Source: Amycolatopsis arida
GTDB lineage: Bacteria > Actinomycetota > Actinomycetes > Mycobacteriales > Pseudonocardiaceae
Direction of reading: 5' to 3'
DNA: 64,000 nt
Assembly: GCF_900115565.1 (NCBI RefSeq)
Contig: NZ_FOWW01000004.1
Coordinates: forward strand, 1-64,000
Within the stretch, counting starts at the first letter, position 1, and each line of letters begins with the position of its first letter. This document shows positions 53,350-63,578 of this stretch, piece by piece. Below the pieces are notes generated by a model that had not been told where the DNA came from, did no database searches, and saw only the letters and a list, made by a program, of their open reading frames with translations. The translations under genes were made by a program, and so were the position numbers.

Positions 53350-54741
53350 TTGAAGAGCACCGTCGAGCAGCTCAGCCCGACGCGCGTGAAGATCAATGTC
53401 GAGGTGCCGTTCGACGAACTCAAACCGAACTTCGACCGCGCCTACCGCAAGATCGCCCAGCAGGTCCGGATTCCCGGCTTTCGGCCGGGCAAGGCTCCGG
53501 CCCGCGTGCTGGAGAGCAGGATCGGCCGCGCACCGGTGCTCGACGAGGTCGTCAACGAGGTCATCCCGGCGAAGTACCTCGAGGCCGTGCGGGCCGGTGA
53601 GGTCCGCGCGCTCGGCCGGCCCGACTTCGAGGTCACCCGGCTCGAGGACCGCGAGGTGCTGGAGTTCACCGCCGAGGTGGACATCCGCCCGGACATCACC
53701 CTGCCGGACTTCTCGAGCGTCGCGGTGACCGTCGACGACCTCGAGCTGACCGACGAGGAGATCGACTCCCAGCTCGACGAGCTGCGGGCCCGCTTCGGCA
53801 CCCTCACCGGCGTCGACCGGCCGGCCGAGCAAGGCGACTTCGTCTCCATCGACCTGTCCGCCACCGTCGACGGTGCGGAGGTGCCCGACGCCACCACCAC
53901 CGGCCTCTCCTACGAGATCGGCTCCGGCCAGCTCGTCGAGGGCATCGACGAGGCGCTGGTCGGCGCGCGGGCCGGGGAGACGAAGACCTTCACCACCAGG
54001 CTGCTCGCCGGGGAGCACGCGGGCAAGGACGCCGAGGTCACCGTCACCGTCCAGTCGGTCAAGCAGCGCGAGCTGCCCGAGGCCGACGACGAGTTCGCCC
54101 AGCTGGCCAGCGAGTTCGACACGCTGGACGAGCTGAGGGACGACCTCCGCAAGCGGCTCACCCAGGTCAAGCGGATGCAGCAGGGCGTGCAGGCGCGGGA
54201 CAAGGTGCTGGAGGCCCTGCTCGAGGCCACCGAGGTGCCGTTGCCGGAGAAGGTCGTCGACGCCGAGGTGGACAACCGCAAGCACGACGCGATCCACCCG
54301 TTCGACCACGACGAGGCCGCGTTCGCCCGCGCGCTCGAGGCCGAGGGCAAGAGCCTGGAGGAGTTCGACTCCGAGGTCCGCGCCGAGGCGGAGAAGGCGG
54401 TGCGCACCCAGCTGCTGCTGGACACCGTGGCCGACGCGGAGAAGGTCGACGTCAACGACGCCGAGCTGACCGAGCGAATCGTCTACCAGGCGCAGCGGTT
54501 CGGGATCAGCCCCGACGAGTACGTGCAGCGGGCCCAGCAGTCCGGCCAGCTCGGCGCGATCTACGCCGACGTGCGGCGTGGCAAGGCGCTGGCCGGCGTG
54601 GTCCGGCAGGCCACCGTCACCGACACCTCCGGCAACGAGGTGGACCTCGGCGACCTGTTCGGCTCGACCGAGTCGACCCCTTCGGGTGACGGCGACGAGA
54701 CGCAGGTCACGGGCGAGGCGGGAACAACCGACCAGCGGTGA
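53350..54741 (+). CDS. tig: trigger factor
   Basis: A 463-residue ribosome-associated chaperone. The N-terminal ribosome-binding domain carries the signature GFRPGKAP (about residue 43). An FKBP-type prolyl isomerase domain (about 165-245, [15 protein letters not shown] and [15 protein letters not shown]) follows, then the long helical C-terminal arms. It binds nascent chains at the tunnel exit. Starts at TTG 53350 with GAGGAGAA in front. The tail after about 435 is acidic and disordered. It is followed by a hairpin and then the clp genes, the same order as in mycobacteria. Confidence 0.96.
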   Translation: MKSTVEQLSPTRVKINVEVPFDELKPNFDRAYRKIAQQVRIPGFRPGKAPARVLESRIGRAPVLDEVVNEVIPAKYLEAVRAGEVRALGRPDFEVTRLEDREVLEFTAEVDIRPDITLPDFSSVAVTVDDLELTDEEIDSQLDELRARFGTLTGVDRPAEQGDFVSIDLSATVDGAEVPDATTTGLSYEIGSGQLVEGIDEALVGARAGETKTFTTRLLAGEHAGKDAEVTVTVQSVKQRELPEADDEFAQLASEFDTLDELRDDLRKRLTQVKRMQQGVQARDKVLEALLEATEVPLPEKVVDAEVDNRKHDAIHPFDHDEAAFARALEAEGKSLEEFDSEVRAEAEKAVRTQLLLDTVADAEKVDVNDAELTERIVYQAQRFGISPDEYVQRAQQSGQLGAIYADVRRGKALAGVVRQATVTDTSGNEVDLGDLFGSTESTPSGDGDETQVTGEAGTTDQR

Positions 54742-54750
54742 TGCTCTCAG

Positions 54751-54792
54751 CGAACTCGGGCGGTGTCAGGCATTCTGCGCCGCCCAAGTTCG
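54751..54792 (+). terminator. hairpin between tig and clpP1
   Basis: CGAACTCGGGCGG (54751-54763) pairs with CCGCCCAAGTTCG (54780-54792) over 13 bases with one mismatch, loop 16 bases, followed by TTAGGG. It probably ends or attenuates the tig transcript before the clpP1 promoter. Confidence 0.6.
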
Positions 54793-54877
54793 TTAGGGTC
54801 GGTTACAAGATCCGCACAGCAGAACGAACGGCAGAGCGGGGCGCGCCCGCGCCCATCTCGCGAAAAGGCAGGCAGAC

Positions 54878-55483
54878 GTGACGCAGCACTTGCCCGAGGG
54901 GCGGACCACCACCGCAGGGCTCAACCTCACCGACTCGGTGTACGAGCGGCTGCTCGCCGAGCGCATCGTCGTGCTCGGCTCCGAGGTCAACGACGAGATC
55001 GCCAACCGGATCACCGCGCAGCTGTTGCTGCTCGACGCCGACGACTCCGAGTCGGAGATCCGGTTCTACATCAACTCGCCGGGCGGGTCGGTGACCGCGG
55101 GGTTCGCCATCTACGACACCATGCAGCTCATCCGGCCGGACGTGGCGACCTACGCGATGGGGATGGCCGCGTCCATGGGCCAGTTCCTGCTGTCGTCGGG
55201 CACCCCCGGCAAGCGCTACGCGCTGCCGCACGCCCGGATCATGATGCACCAGCCCTCGGCGGGCGTGGGCGGCACCGCGTCGGACATCGCCATCCAGGCC
55301 GAGGTCTACGGCAAGTGGAAGCGGGAGATCGCGGCCATCACGGCGGAGCAGACCGGGCAGACCGTCGAGCAGATCATCGCCGACGGCGACCGGGATCGCT
55401 GGTTCACCGCCGAGGAGGCCAAGGACTACGGCTTCGTGGACCACGTGCTGTCCCGCGAGCCGCGTACCGGCTCGGACCGCTGA
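54878..55483 (+). CDS. clpP1: ATP-dependent Clp protease proteolytic subunit ClpP1
   Basis: A 201-residue serine peptidase. The nucleophile is in [11 protein letters not shown] (about residue 97), the His in [10 protein letters not shown], and the Asp in [24 protein letters not shown] is the oxyanion-loop region. With ClpP2 it forms the mixed double-ring barrel of actinobacteria that degrades proteins fed by ClpX or ClpC1. GTG start, preceded by AAAGGCAGG. The end lies 29 bases before clpP2, so one operon. Confidence 0.96.
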   Translation: MTQHLPEGRTTTAGLNLTDSVYERLLAERIVVLGSEVNDEIANRITAQLLLLDADDSESEIRFYINSPGGSVTAGFAIYDTMQLIRPDVATYAMGMAASMGQFLLSSGTPGKRYALPHARIMMHQPSAGVGGTASDIAIQAEVYGKWKREIAAITAEQTGQTVEQIIADGDRDRWFTAEEAKDYGFVDHVLSREPRTGSDR

Positions 55484-55512
55484 GCACGTACCGAGCCAAC
55501 GAGGAGACGGAC

Positions 55513-56142
55513 ATGAGCGAGCTTCACCTTCCCCATTCCCGGTACGTGCTGCCCGAGTTCACCGAGCGCACCAGCTACGGGATCAAGACTCACAACCCGT
55601 ACACGAAGCTGTACGAGGAGCGGATCGTCTTCCTCGGCGTGCAGGTGGACGACGCCTCCGCCAACGACGTGATGGCCCAGCTGCTGCACCTCGAGCACGA
55701 GGACCCGGACCGGGACATCACGATGTACATCAACTCGCCGGGCGGGTCGTTCACCTCGCTGATGGCGATCTACGACACGATGCAGTACGTCAGTGCCGAC
55801 ATCATGACGGTGTGCCTCGGTCAGGCCGCCTCCGCGGCGGCTGTGTTGCTGGCGGCCGGCACCCCGGGCAAGCGGCTCGCGCTGCCCAACTCCCGGATGC
55901 TGATCCACCAGCCGGCCACCGAGGGCACCTACGGCCAGGTGTCGGACCTGGAGATCCAGGCCAACGAGATCCAGCGGGTCCGCCGGCTGATGGAGGCGAC
56001 GCTGGCCAAGCACACCAACCGCTCGCCCGAGCAGGTGCGCGACGACATCGAGCGGGACAAGATCCTCACCGCCGACGAGGCCAAGGAGTACGGGCTCATC
56101 GACGAGGTGCTGCCGTACCGGAAGGCGTCCGGGCGGAAGTGA
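55513..56142 (+). CDS. clpP2: ATP-dependent Clp protease proteolytic subunit ClpP2
   Basis: A 209-residue partner of ClpP1. The nucleophile Ser is in [12 protein letters not shown], the His in [10 protein letters not shown], and the Asp region in [13 protein letters not shown]. The N-terminus ([16 protein letters not shown]) is extended, as in ClpP2 of mycobacteria. ATG 55513 has GAGGAGA upstream. A perfect 18-base-pair hairpin follows the gene, separating it from clpX. Confidence 0.96.
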   Translation: MSELHLPHSRYVLPEFTERTSYGIKTHNPYTKLYEERIVFLGVQVDDASANDVMAQLLHLEHEDPDRDITMYINSPGGSFTSLMAIYDTMQYVSADIMTVCLGQAASAAAVLLAAGTPGKRLALPNSRMLIHQPATEGTYGQVSDLEIQANEIQRVRRLMEATLAKHTNRSPEQVRDDIERDKILTADEAKEYGLIDEVLPYRKASGRK

Positions 56143-56149
56143 GACAACC

Positions 56150-56198
56150 AGACCAGGAGACCGGCGTGTGCCACCCGGCGACGCCGGTCTCCTGGTCT
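56150..56198 (+). terminator. perfect 18-base-pair hairpin between clpP2 and clpX
   Basis: AGACCAGGAGACCGGCGT (56150-56167) and its exact complement (56181-56198) enclose a 13-base loop. It begins eight bases after the clpP2 stop. No T run follows. It should terminate or strongly attenuate transcription before clpX. Confidence 0.85.
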
Positions 56199-56364
56199 AG
56201 GGTGGCCCCTCGGCGCGTTTCGCGGGCCGTTGGTCCTCCCGTCGGACGCGTCGGGCGGGTACCGTCAGTGGCAGCGCGCGTGACGCCAGCGACCAGAGGT
56301 GGCCGCGAGGGCAGGCAGACAGTCAGGTGCACCCGGTGCGCCGGAGGGGACGAGGTCAACGGTC

Positions 56365-57660
<1,296 letters not shown>

Positions 57661-57683
57661 GCCGGTCCCGCCACATCCGCCCG

Positions 57684-58055
57684 ATGACCGCTCCGGCCTC
57701 GCACGGTCCCGCCCCCGACGGTTCGACCGGGTACGACGAGCCGCGCGGCCTGGCCGAGCTCTCCCGGCACGTGGTGGCGCGGCTGTACCGCCGGCACCCG
57801 AAGCTGCGCCTGGTCGCCGCCGTGGCGCTGGGCGTGCTCGCCGCGGTGTGCGTGGCGGCGACCGTCACCCGCGCCTCGCCGGCGCCGCTGATCCCGCTGC
57901 CGGCGCTCGCGCTGGCCGGCTACGCGCTGCACCGCACCCGGCGGGCGGCCGATGACCGCGCGCTGCTCGGCTGGACCCTGCTGGCGGCACTGGGCGTCGC
58001 GGTGTGCTTCTGGGCGATGAGCATCGTCGCGCGTTGGCTCGACAAGGTCGGATAA
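57684..58055 (+). CDS. small hypothetical membrane protein downstream of clpX
   Basis: The 123-residue product has three hydrophobic helices (LRLVAAVALGVLAAVCVAA; PLIPLPALALAGYAL; LGWTLLAALGVAVCFWAMSIVA) after a disordered 40-residue N-terminus. It starts 23 bases after clpX and is probably cotranscribed. No family recognised. Confidence 0.6.
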   Translation: MTAPASHGPAPDGSTGYDEPRGLAELSRHVVARLYRRHPKLRLVAAVALGVLAAVCVAATVTRASPAPLIPLPALALAGYALHRTRRAADDRALLGWTLLAALGVAVCFWAMSIVARWLDKVG

Positions 58056-58139
58056 CGGTTCCGCCCGCTCGCTGCCTCCGGCGTTTGTCCCGTTCCCGTT
58101 CGGGGTAACTACCCGCGCGATGTGGAACGGAGGCCACCT

Positions 58140-59069
58140 GTGACGGCTCGAGCGACCGGGACCGACACGGTCTCTCACCAGGCGCTCCTCTACCGCGGAC
58201 GGGACGAGTACGTGGCCGGCACCGTGCCCTTCGTCCAGGACGCTCTCGCCGCGGGGTTGCCGGTGCTGGTGGCCGTGCCCCCACCCAACCTGGACCTGCT
58301 CCGCGCCGAGCTCGGCGACGCGGCGGGGGAGGTCAGGCTGGTGGACATGTCCGAGGCCGGGCGCAACCCCGGGCGAATCCTTCCTCGGGTGCTGCTGGCG
58401 TTCGCCGACGCCCACCCCGGACCGGTGCGCGCCATCGGTGAGTCGGTGTGGCCGGGCCGGTCGGACGCCGAGTACCCCGCCTGCGCCCGCCACGAGGCCC
58501 TGATCAACCTGGCGTTCCGCGACCGGGACGGCGCCATCCTGTGCCCCTACGACGCCGCCCGGCTCGACGAGGCCGTGGTGAAGGAGGCCGCGCTCACCCA
58601 CCCGGTGATGGTCGAGGCCGGGGGGACGCGGCGCAGCGCCGACTTCGACCCCCACCGCGTCCTCGCCGAGCGCGACCGGCCGTTGGACCCACCGCTGGCC
58701 GCCGTGAAACTGCCGTTCGACGTCCGTGGCCTGCGCGCGGCCCGGCAGTTCGCCGTGGCCCGCGCCACCGAGCTGGGCCTGGCCGGCGAGCGCCTCCGCG
58801 ACGTGGAGCTGGTGGTCTCCGAGCTGGTCGCCAACAGCGTCGTGCACGGTGAGGGCGGCGGTGTGCTGCGGGTCTGGGCGGACGGCGAGCACGTGCTGTG
58901 CGAGGTGACCGACGCGGGGCGGATCGTCGACCCGCTCGCCGGGCACCTTCCGGCGCCACCCGACCAGCTCGGCGGGCGCGGCCTGCTGATGGTGCACCAG
59001 CTCGCCGACCTGGTTCGGCTGCACACCGGGCCCGGGGGCACGACCGTGCGGGCGTACTTCCGCCGCTGA
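58140..59069 (+). CDS. MEDS-domain anti-sigma-factor-like ATPase
   Basis: About 309 residues. The N-terminal MEDS sensory domain (HQALLYRGRDEYVAGTVPFVQ to about 165) is followed by a HATPase_c domain of the RsbW type (LRAARQFAVARATELGL, N-box ELVVSELVANSVVHGEGG, G-box DQLGGRGLLMVHQL). Such proteins bind and phosphorylate anti-anti-sigma factors in stress regulation in actinobacteria. The GTG at 58140 lies six bases after GGAGG; the earlier GTG at 58122 has no site. No sigma-factor gene is adjacent. Confidence 0.87.
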   Translation: MTARATGTDTVSHQALLYRGRDEYVAGTVPFVQDALAAGLPVLVAVPPPNLDLLRAELGDAAGEVRLVDMSEAGRNPGRILPRVLLAFADAHPGPVRAIGESVWPGRSDAEYPACARHEALINLAFRDRDGAILCPYDAARLDEAVVKEAALTHPVMVEAGGTRRSADFDPHRVLAERDRPLDPPLAAVKLPFDVRGLRAARQFAVARATELGLAGERLRDVELVVSELVANSVVHGEGGGVLRVWADGEHVLCEVTDAGRIVDPLAGHLPAPPDQLGGRGLLMVHQLADLVRLHTGPGGTTVRAYFRR

Positions 59070-59084
59070 CGTGCGTGGGCTCCA

Positions 59085-60035
59085 CTACGGTGTGGCCGGC
59101 AGGTACCGGCCGAGGAACCGGACCAGGCTCGGCAGCACGGTCCGGTAGAACCCGTCGCCGTGGCCACCGCGCGCGGTGTAGCCGATCTCCGGGCGGGCCA
59201 GCGCGATGAACCGGCGCACCCCGGGGATGAAGCCGTCGTCCGTGCCGCACCACACCGCGGTGGGGACGTCGGCGAGCGCCTCGACGTGCCGGAGCGGGTC
59301 GAGCGCCAGCCATTCCCGCATCCCGCTGAAGGCGCGGCGCTTGCTCATCTCGGCCCAGGTCGTGATCAGGGCGGGGGACAGCGCCGCCACCGCGGCCGGG
59401 GGCCGGCCCCGCTCGACCCGGCGGCGGGCGTAGAGGAGGGCGCCGAAGCCACCCATCGACACGCCCGCGGCGGCGAATGGCGAGCCGTCGGCGCCGCCGA
59501 GGCCGCGGTCGCGCAGCCAGCGCGGCACCTCCTCGAGCAGCATCCGCATCGGGTCGTCACCCGGCCGGTTCTCGTGCCAGTAGTGGTCGCCGCCGTCCAC
59601 GGCGACGAACCCGAACGCCGGCACCGCGCGCCGAGCCACGTCGGTGGCGAGTTGCCGGAGCAGCCCGGACGGCGCGGCCGCCCTGGCCGAGCCGCCCCGG
59701 CCGTGCAGGAACAGCGCCATCGGCAGTCCGGCCCGGGGCGAGGAGGTCGGCAGCATCGTCACCAGGTCCACCTCCCGGCCGCGGGCGGCCGAGTACACCC
59801 GCTCGACCCGGAACCGGCCGGGCCGCGGTTCCGGCCCCGACGCGACCCCCAGCGTGCGGTGCATGGCCGGGCCAACCGGCAGGGTGTCGGTGGCGATCCC
59901 GCCGGCCACCACGGACACGCCGAGGCCCGACGCCGTCGCCAGCAGCACCGACCGACGGCTGTGCCGCCGCCCGCCGTCCGGTCCCGCCACCGCGACCCCC
60001 TTCACACCCGAGCCATCGGCCCTCCGTGATCCCAT
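59085..60035 (-). CDS. secreted Tat-type alpha/beta-hydrolase esterase
   Basis: A 316-residue protein with a twin-arginine signal (HSRRSVLLATASGLGVSVVAGG, residues about 25-46). Then comes an alpha/beta-hydrolase fold: MALFLHGRGGSARAAA, nucleophile in AAGVSMGGFGALLY (about 195), Asp in CGTDDGFIP and His in GGHGDGFY. It resembles putative esterases of the antigen-85/EsteraseD type. It probably hydrolyses an extracellular or envelope ester; the substrate is unknown. It precedes fdhD's 3' end on the same strand with a 62-base gap. Confidence 0.82.
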   Translation of the reverse strand: MGSRRADGSGVKGVAVAGPDGGRRHSRRSVLLATASGLGVSVVAGGIATDTLPVGPAMHRTLGVASGPEPRPGRFRVERVYSAARGREVDLVTMLPTSSPRAGLPMALFLHGRGGSARAAAPSGLLRQLATDVARRAVPAFGFVAVDGGDHYWHENRPGDDPMRMLLEEVPRWLRDRGLGGADGSPFAAAGVSMGGFGALLYARRRVERGRPPAAVAALSPALITTWAEMSKRRAFSGMREWLALDPLRHVEALADVPTAVWCGTDDGFIPGVRRFIALARPEIGYTARGGHGDGFYRTVLPSLVRFLGRYLPATP

Positions 60036-60097
60036 CGTCGATCACCGCCCTGGTGTTGCCATCGGCCGTCCGGCCGATCCTGCCGGCCGAACGGCCC

Positions 60098-60922
60098 TCA
60101 CCCGGGTATTCGCCCCTCCCCGCAGTAGACGTTCATGCTGTTCCCGCGCAGGAAGCCGACCAGCGTCATCCCGTGCTCCTCCGCCAGCTCGACGGCCAGC
60201 GACGACGGGGCGGACACGGCCGCCAGCAGCGGGATGCCCGCCATCGCGGCCTTCTGCACCAGCTCGAACGACGCCCGGCCGGACACCAGCAGCCCGGTGC
60301 CGGCCAGCGGCAGCAGGTCGTGCAGCAGCGCCCAGCCGAGCGCCTTGTCCACGGCGTTGTGCCGGCCGACGTCCTCCCTGACCACCAGCAGCGTGCCGGT
60401 CGCGTCGAACAGGGCCGCGGCGTGCAGTCCGCCGGTCGCGGCGAACACCCGCTGCCGCGACCGCAGCGCCTCGGGCAACGTGGCGAGGACCTCGGCGGTC
60501 ACCCGGAACGGCGAGTCGGCGGGGTCGAACCGGGTGGCCAGGCGCACCGCCTCCAGCGCCGCCTTGCCGCACACGCCGCAGGAGGAGGTGGTGTAGAAGT
60601 TGCGCTCCACCCCGGTCGCCGGAGGCGGTACGTCGGGCGCCAGGGTCACGTCGAGGACGTTGTAGGTGTTGCGGCCGGTGTCGTCGACGCCGGCACAGTA
60701 GCGGGCGGTCGCCACGTCGACCCGGTCGCCGATCACTCCCTCGGCGAGCAGGAAACCGTGGGCCAGCTCGACGTCGTCGCCAGGGGTGCGCATGGTGACC
60801 GCCAGCGGGCGGCCGTCCACCCGCAGCTCCATCGGCTCCTCGGCGGCCAACGTGTCCGGCCGGCGGTGCCGCCCCTCGGGGGTGAGCCGGCGCACCGGGC
60901 GCCGCACCGTCACCCGACCCAT
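60098..60922 (-). CDS. fdhD: formate dehydrogenase accessory sulfurtransferase FdhD
   Basis: About 274 residues. The active-site loop reads [11 protein letters not shown] (about 120-130), with two Cys that carry sulfur from IscS to the molybdenum cofactor. [14 protein letters not shown] near 185 and [30 protein letters not shown] are further family motifs. It activates formate dehydrogenase. No fdh structural gene is inside the window, but the broken formate/oxalate transporter next door fits the pathway. ATG 60922 gives [10 protein letters not shown]. Confidence 0.93.
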   Translation of the reverse strand: MGRVTVRRPVRRLTPEGRHRRPDTLAAEEPMELRVDGRPLAVTMRTPGDDVELAHGFLLAEGVIGDRVDVATARYCAGVDDTGRNTYNVLDVTLAPDVPPPATGVERNFYTTSSCGVCGKAALEAVRLATRFDPADSPFRVTAEVLATLPEALRSRQRVFAATGGLHAAALFDATGTLLVVREDVGRHNAVDKALGWALLHDLLPLAGTGLLVSGRASFELVQKAAMAGIPLLAAVSAPSSLAVELAEEHGMTLVGFLRGNSMNVYCGEGRIPG

Positions 60923-61066
60923 GTCACCCCACCCATTGGCCGCTCCTCTCGATCCTGAGCGATCGTGTCCAGTCTTGTCCTCGCGTCGGCGCTGCGCGGC
61001 GCGGCGGCCAGGCACTGGATTGCGCGCTCAACCACGTGCCAGCGTAGGCGAGCGGAGGGTTCCGGG

Positions 61067-61467
61067 ATGGGCGTCGGCTTCCTCGACCGGTCGCGCGGTG
61101 TCGCGCCGCGGGGCTGGAGCCGCTGGCTGATCCCGCCCGCGGCGCTGTCCATCCATGTGGCGATCGGCCAGGTGTACGCGTGGAGCGTGTTCAAGCCACC
61201 GCTGGAGGGAGCGCTCGGCCTCACCGGCACGCAGAGCGCGCTGCCGTTCCAGCTGGCCATCGTGATGCTCGGGCTGTCCGCGGCGTTCGGCGGCACCCGG
61301 GTGGAGCGCAACGGGCCGCGGTGGGCCATGTTCGTCTCGGCGAGCTGCTTTTCGGCAGGGTTCCTGCTCTCCGCACTGGGCATGGCGGCGGGGCAGGACT
61401 GTGGGTGGCCGTGCCGTTCGGCTACGGCCTCGTCGAGCTGATCGCCAAGGTCGTCCGGCTCTTCTGA
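61067..61467 (+). pseudogene. truncated OFA-type MFS transporter
   Basis: The first about 105 residues match the N-terminus of oxalate/formate-antiporter-type MFS proteins: WSRWLIPPAALSIHVAIGQVYAWSVFKPPLE, then a second and third helix (LPFQLAIVMLGLSAAFGG; WAMFVSASCFSAGFLLSA). At about 61395 the frame is lost (TGA at 61439). In another frame LWVAVPFGYGLVE continues briefly to a stop at 61465. The remaining nine helices are absent. It is divergent from fdhD and therefore probably once served formate metabolism. Confidence 0.75.
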
Positions 61468-61618
61468 GAGCGCAACTGCGAAGTTGTCGGCCCGACGTGG
61501 TTGGTGCAGGGCTCGGCCGAGGGCGCTCCCTGCGGCGGTGAGTTCCGGCCGGGTCGCGCGTCTGTGCTGGAGACCGTCATATGACGATGCCCGGAACGAG
61601 ACACCACGGAGGACGACC

Positions 61619-62389
61619 ACGCCGGACGACCCGGCCACCGCGCTGCCCGGCCGCCCGCCCGTGGTCGACCTGGCCACCTGGCAGGCCGCCCGTGCCGAGC
61701 TCCTGGTCCGCGAGAAGGCCCACACCCGCGAGGGCGACGCCCTCGCCGCGGCCCGCCGGCGGCTGCCGATGGTGGAGCTCGACGGAACGGTCGAGGTCGT
61801 CGGACCGGACGGCCCGGTCCCGTTCCTGGACCTGTTCCAGGGCCGCGACGAGCTCGTGGTCTACAAGCACATGTGGCACGACGGCGCGCCGCACCAGGGG
61901 CAGTGCGAGGGCTGCACCACCACGGCCTGGCACCTCAAGGACGCCGGCTACCTCAACGCCCGCGGTGTCTCGTTCGCCATCCTGACCACGGGCCGGTGGG
62001 ACGAGGTGGCCTCCTACGTCGAGTTCATGGGCTACACCCAGCCCTGGTACTCGGTGCGCGACGTGGACGCGCCGGTCGGTGGCGGCATGGGTTACCTCAC
62101 CTGCTTCCTGCGCGATGGCGACCGCGCATTCCTCACCTACTCCACGACAGGCCGTGGCAACGAGCCGGCCAGCGGGTCCTTCGGCCTGCTCGACATGACG
62201 CCCTACGGCCGCCGCGAGACGTGGGGGGATAACCCCGAGGGCTGGCCCGAGGGGCGCGGCTGGTGCTGGTACTGGCGCTCGGACGCGGACGGGAACGCCA
62301 CCTGGGGCCCGACCAGCCGCCCCGTGCCGCAGTGGACCCGCCCCGGCGCGACTCCCGTGGAGACCCTCGGCCGCCAGGGCCACCACTGA
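61619..62389 (+). CDS. DUF899 family protein with unusual start codon
   Basis: About 256 residues of the DUF899 thioredoxin-like family: VVDLATWQAARAELLVREKAHTREGDALAAARRRLPMVEL at the start, then LVVYKHMWHDGAPHQGQCEGCTTTAWHLKD with a CxxC motif (ECEGC-like), FVEFMGYTQPWYSVRD-like and TYGRRETWGDNPEGWP-like blocks. GGAGG (61608-61612) lies six bases before an ACG codon (61619), where an ATG would be expected. The next regular start in frame is GTG 61661, inside the conserved region. The gene is otherwise intact. Function in this family is unproved; a redox role is assumed. Confidence 0.75.
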   Translation, partial: TPDDPATALPGRPPVVDLATWQAARAELLVREKAHTREGDALAAARRRLPMVELDGTVEVVGPDGPVPFLDLFQGRDELVVYKHMWHDGAPHQGQCEGCTTTAWHLKDAGYLNARGVSFAILTTGRWDEVASYVEFMGYTQPWYSVRDVDAPVGGGMGYLTCFLRDGDRAFLTYSTTGRGNEPASGSFGLLDMTPYGRRETWGDNPEGWPEGRGWCWYWRSDADGNATWGPTSRPVPQWTRPGATPVETLGRQGHH

Positions 62390-62506
62390 CGCGCCATCGC
62401 CGACGGCGTCGACACAGGTGTGGGGTGCCGGGCGAACCTCCGGACGAGACGAGGGCCGCCCGCGCGCTCCTGGTTCTCGACGTCGGGCAGGACGGCGTGA
62501 GCGGGT

Positions 62507-63547
62507 TCATCGCGTGCTGGCCCGCACCGAGGCGGTCCATGCGGCGGGGCCGCTCGGTCCGCGATCGCCGAGTGCGATCAGGGCACAGGCCCGCCCCTGA
62601 TCGAGCAGCGACTGGGCGATGGTGGTGAGACCTTCGCGCCTCGCGTCCGGGCCGTCGTCCCAACCGGACACCGCGACGTCGTTCGGCACGTGGAGTCCTC
62701 GGCGACGGGCGGAGTCGAGGACGGCGAAGGCGAGTTGGTCGCTCATGGCCAGCACCGCGTCGGTGTCGCACGCGTCGAGGAGCACGTCCGCCATGGCCGC
62801 CGCGTCGTCGCGGTCGTTGCGGGCCACGACGGCCACCGGCAGGCGACACGTGTCGAGGCCCGCTTTCCGGCAGTGGTCGTAGACGCCGAGGAGGCGTGCG
62901 CGGGTGACCGGGAACGCCACGTGGTCGGGGTCCGGTCCGGTTTCCAGTCGGGATCTGCGGTCGCGACCGAAGGGAAAGCTGAGCACCGTCGGGCGGTGGG
63001 CTCCGCCGAAGGTGCGCGCCGCCAGCTCGCGGGCGGCGGCACGGTTGTCGATGCCGACCAGCCGAGCGCCGGGGACAGCGGGACCGCCGTGAACGGCGAC
63101 CGGCTTGTGCAGCCCGGTCACCACCGGGAGCACCGGGTCGGAGTCGACGGTGGTCCAGACGATGTAGCCGTCAACGGATGCCGACCGCACGCGGTCGACG
63201 TCCTCGTCCTCACCCGTGGTCGGAATGAGGTTCAGCCCGATCCCGCGCTCGCGGCAGACCTCGGCGACGCCGGCGAGGAAGCGGCGGGCCTGCGGGTCCT
63301 CGAAGGCGTAGGCGAGGTGCTCGCCGAGCACGACGCCGATCGCGCCGTTGTGGCGACGGCGCAGGGACCGTGCGGTCGGGTCCGGTCCCCGGTAGCCCAG
63401 CTCGGCGGCGACCTCCCGGACCCGGCGCAGGGTGTCCGGGGCGACCCGGTCCGGCTGGTTGTAGCAGTACGACACCGTCATCGGGGAGACCCCGCAGCGG
63501 CGCGCCACCTCGGCCATGGTGACGCGCGACGATCCGGCGCTGGACAT
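62507..63547 (-). CDS. LacI-family transcriptional regulator
   Basis: A 346-residue regulator. The helix-turn-helix is TMAEVARRCGVSPMTVSYCYN (residues 10-30), the hinge is DPTARSLRRRHNGAIG, and the effector domain has GYIVWTTVDSDPVL, VGIDNRAAARELA and AVSGWDDGPDARREGLTTIAQ. It is divergent from a GH13 glucosidase gene, with only 30 bases between the starts and an 18-base palindrome there (63561-63578). The likely effector is a malto- or isomalto-oligosaccharide or related sugar, inferred from the neighbour. Confidence 0.92.
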   Translation of the reverse strand: MSSAGSSRVTMAEVARRCGVSPMTVSYCYNQPDRVAPDTLRRVREVAAELGYRGPDPTARSLRRRHNGAIGVVLGEHLAYAFEDPQARRFLAGVAEVCRERGIGLNLIPTTGEDEDVDRVRSASVDGYIVWTTVDSDPVLPVVTGLHKPVAVHGGPAVPGARLVGIDNRAAARELAARTFGGAHRPTVLSFPFGRDRRSRLETGPDPDHVAFPVTRARLLGVYDHCRKAGLDTCRLPVAVVARNDRDDAAAMADVLLDACDTDAVLAMSDQLAFAVLDSARRRGLHVPNDVAVSGWDDGPDARREGLTTIAQSLLDQGRACALIALGDRGPSGPAAWTASVRASTR

Positions 63548-63560
63548 GGTCCCAGCCTAC

Positions 63561-63578
63561 TTGTGTATCGTTACACAA
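63561..63578. promoter_or_regulatory. predicted LacI-family operator overlapping the glucosidase start
   Basis: TTGTGTATCGTTACACAA is a palindrome with perfect seven-base arms and a central CG. Its last base is the A of the ATG at 63578, and it ends 14 bases from the regulator's start, so one site can control both genes. Confidence 0.75.
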
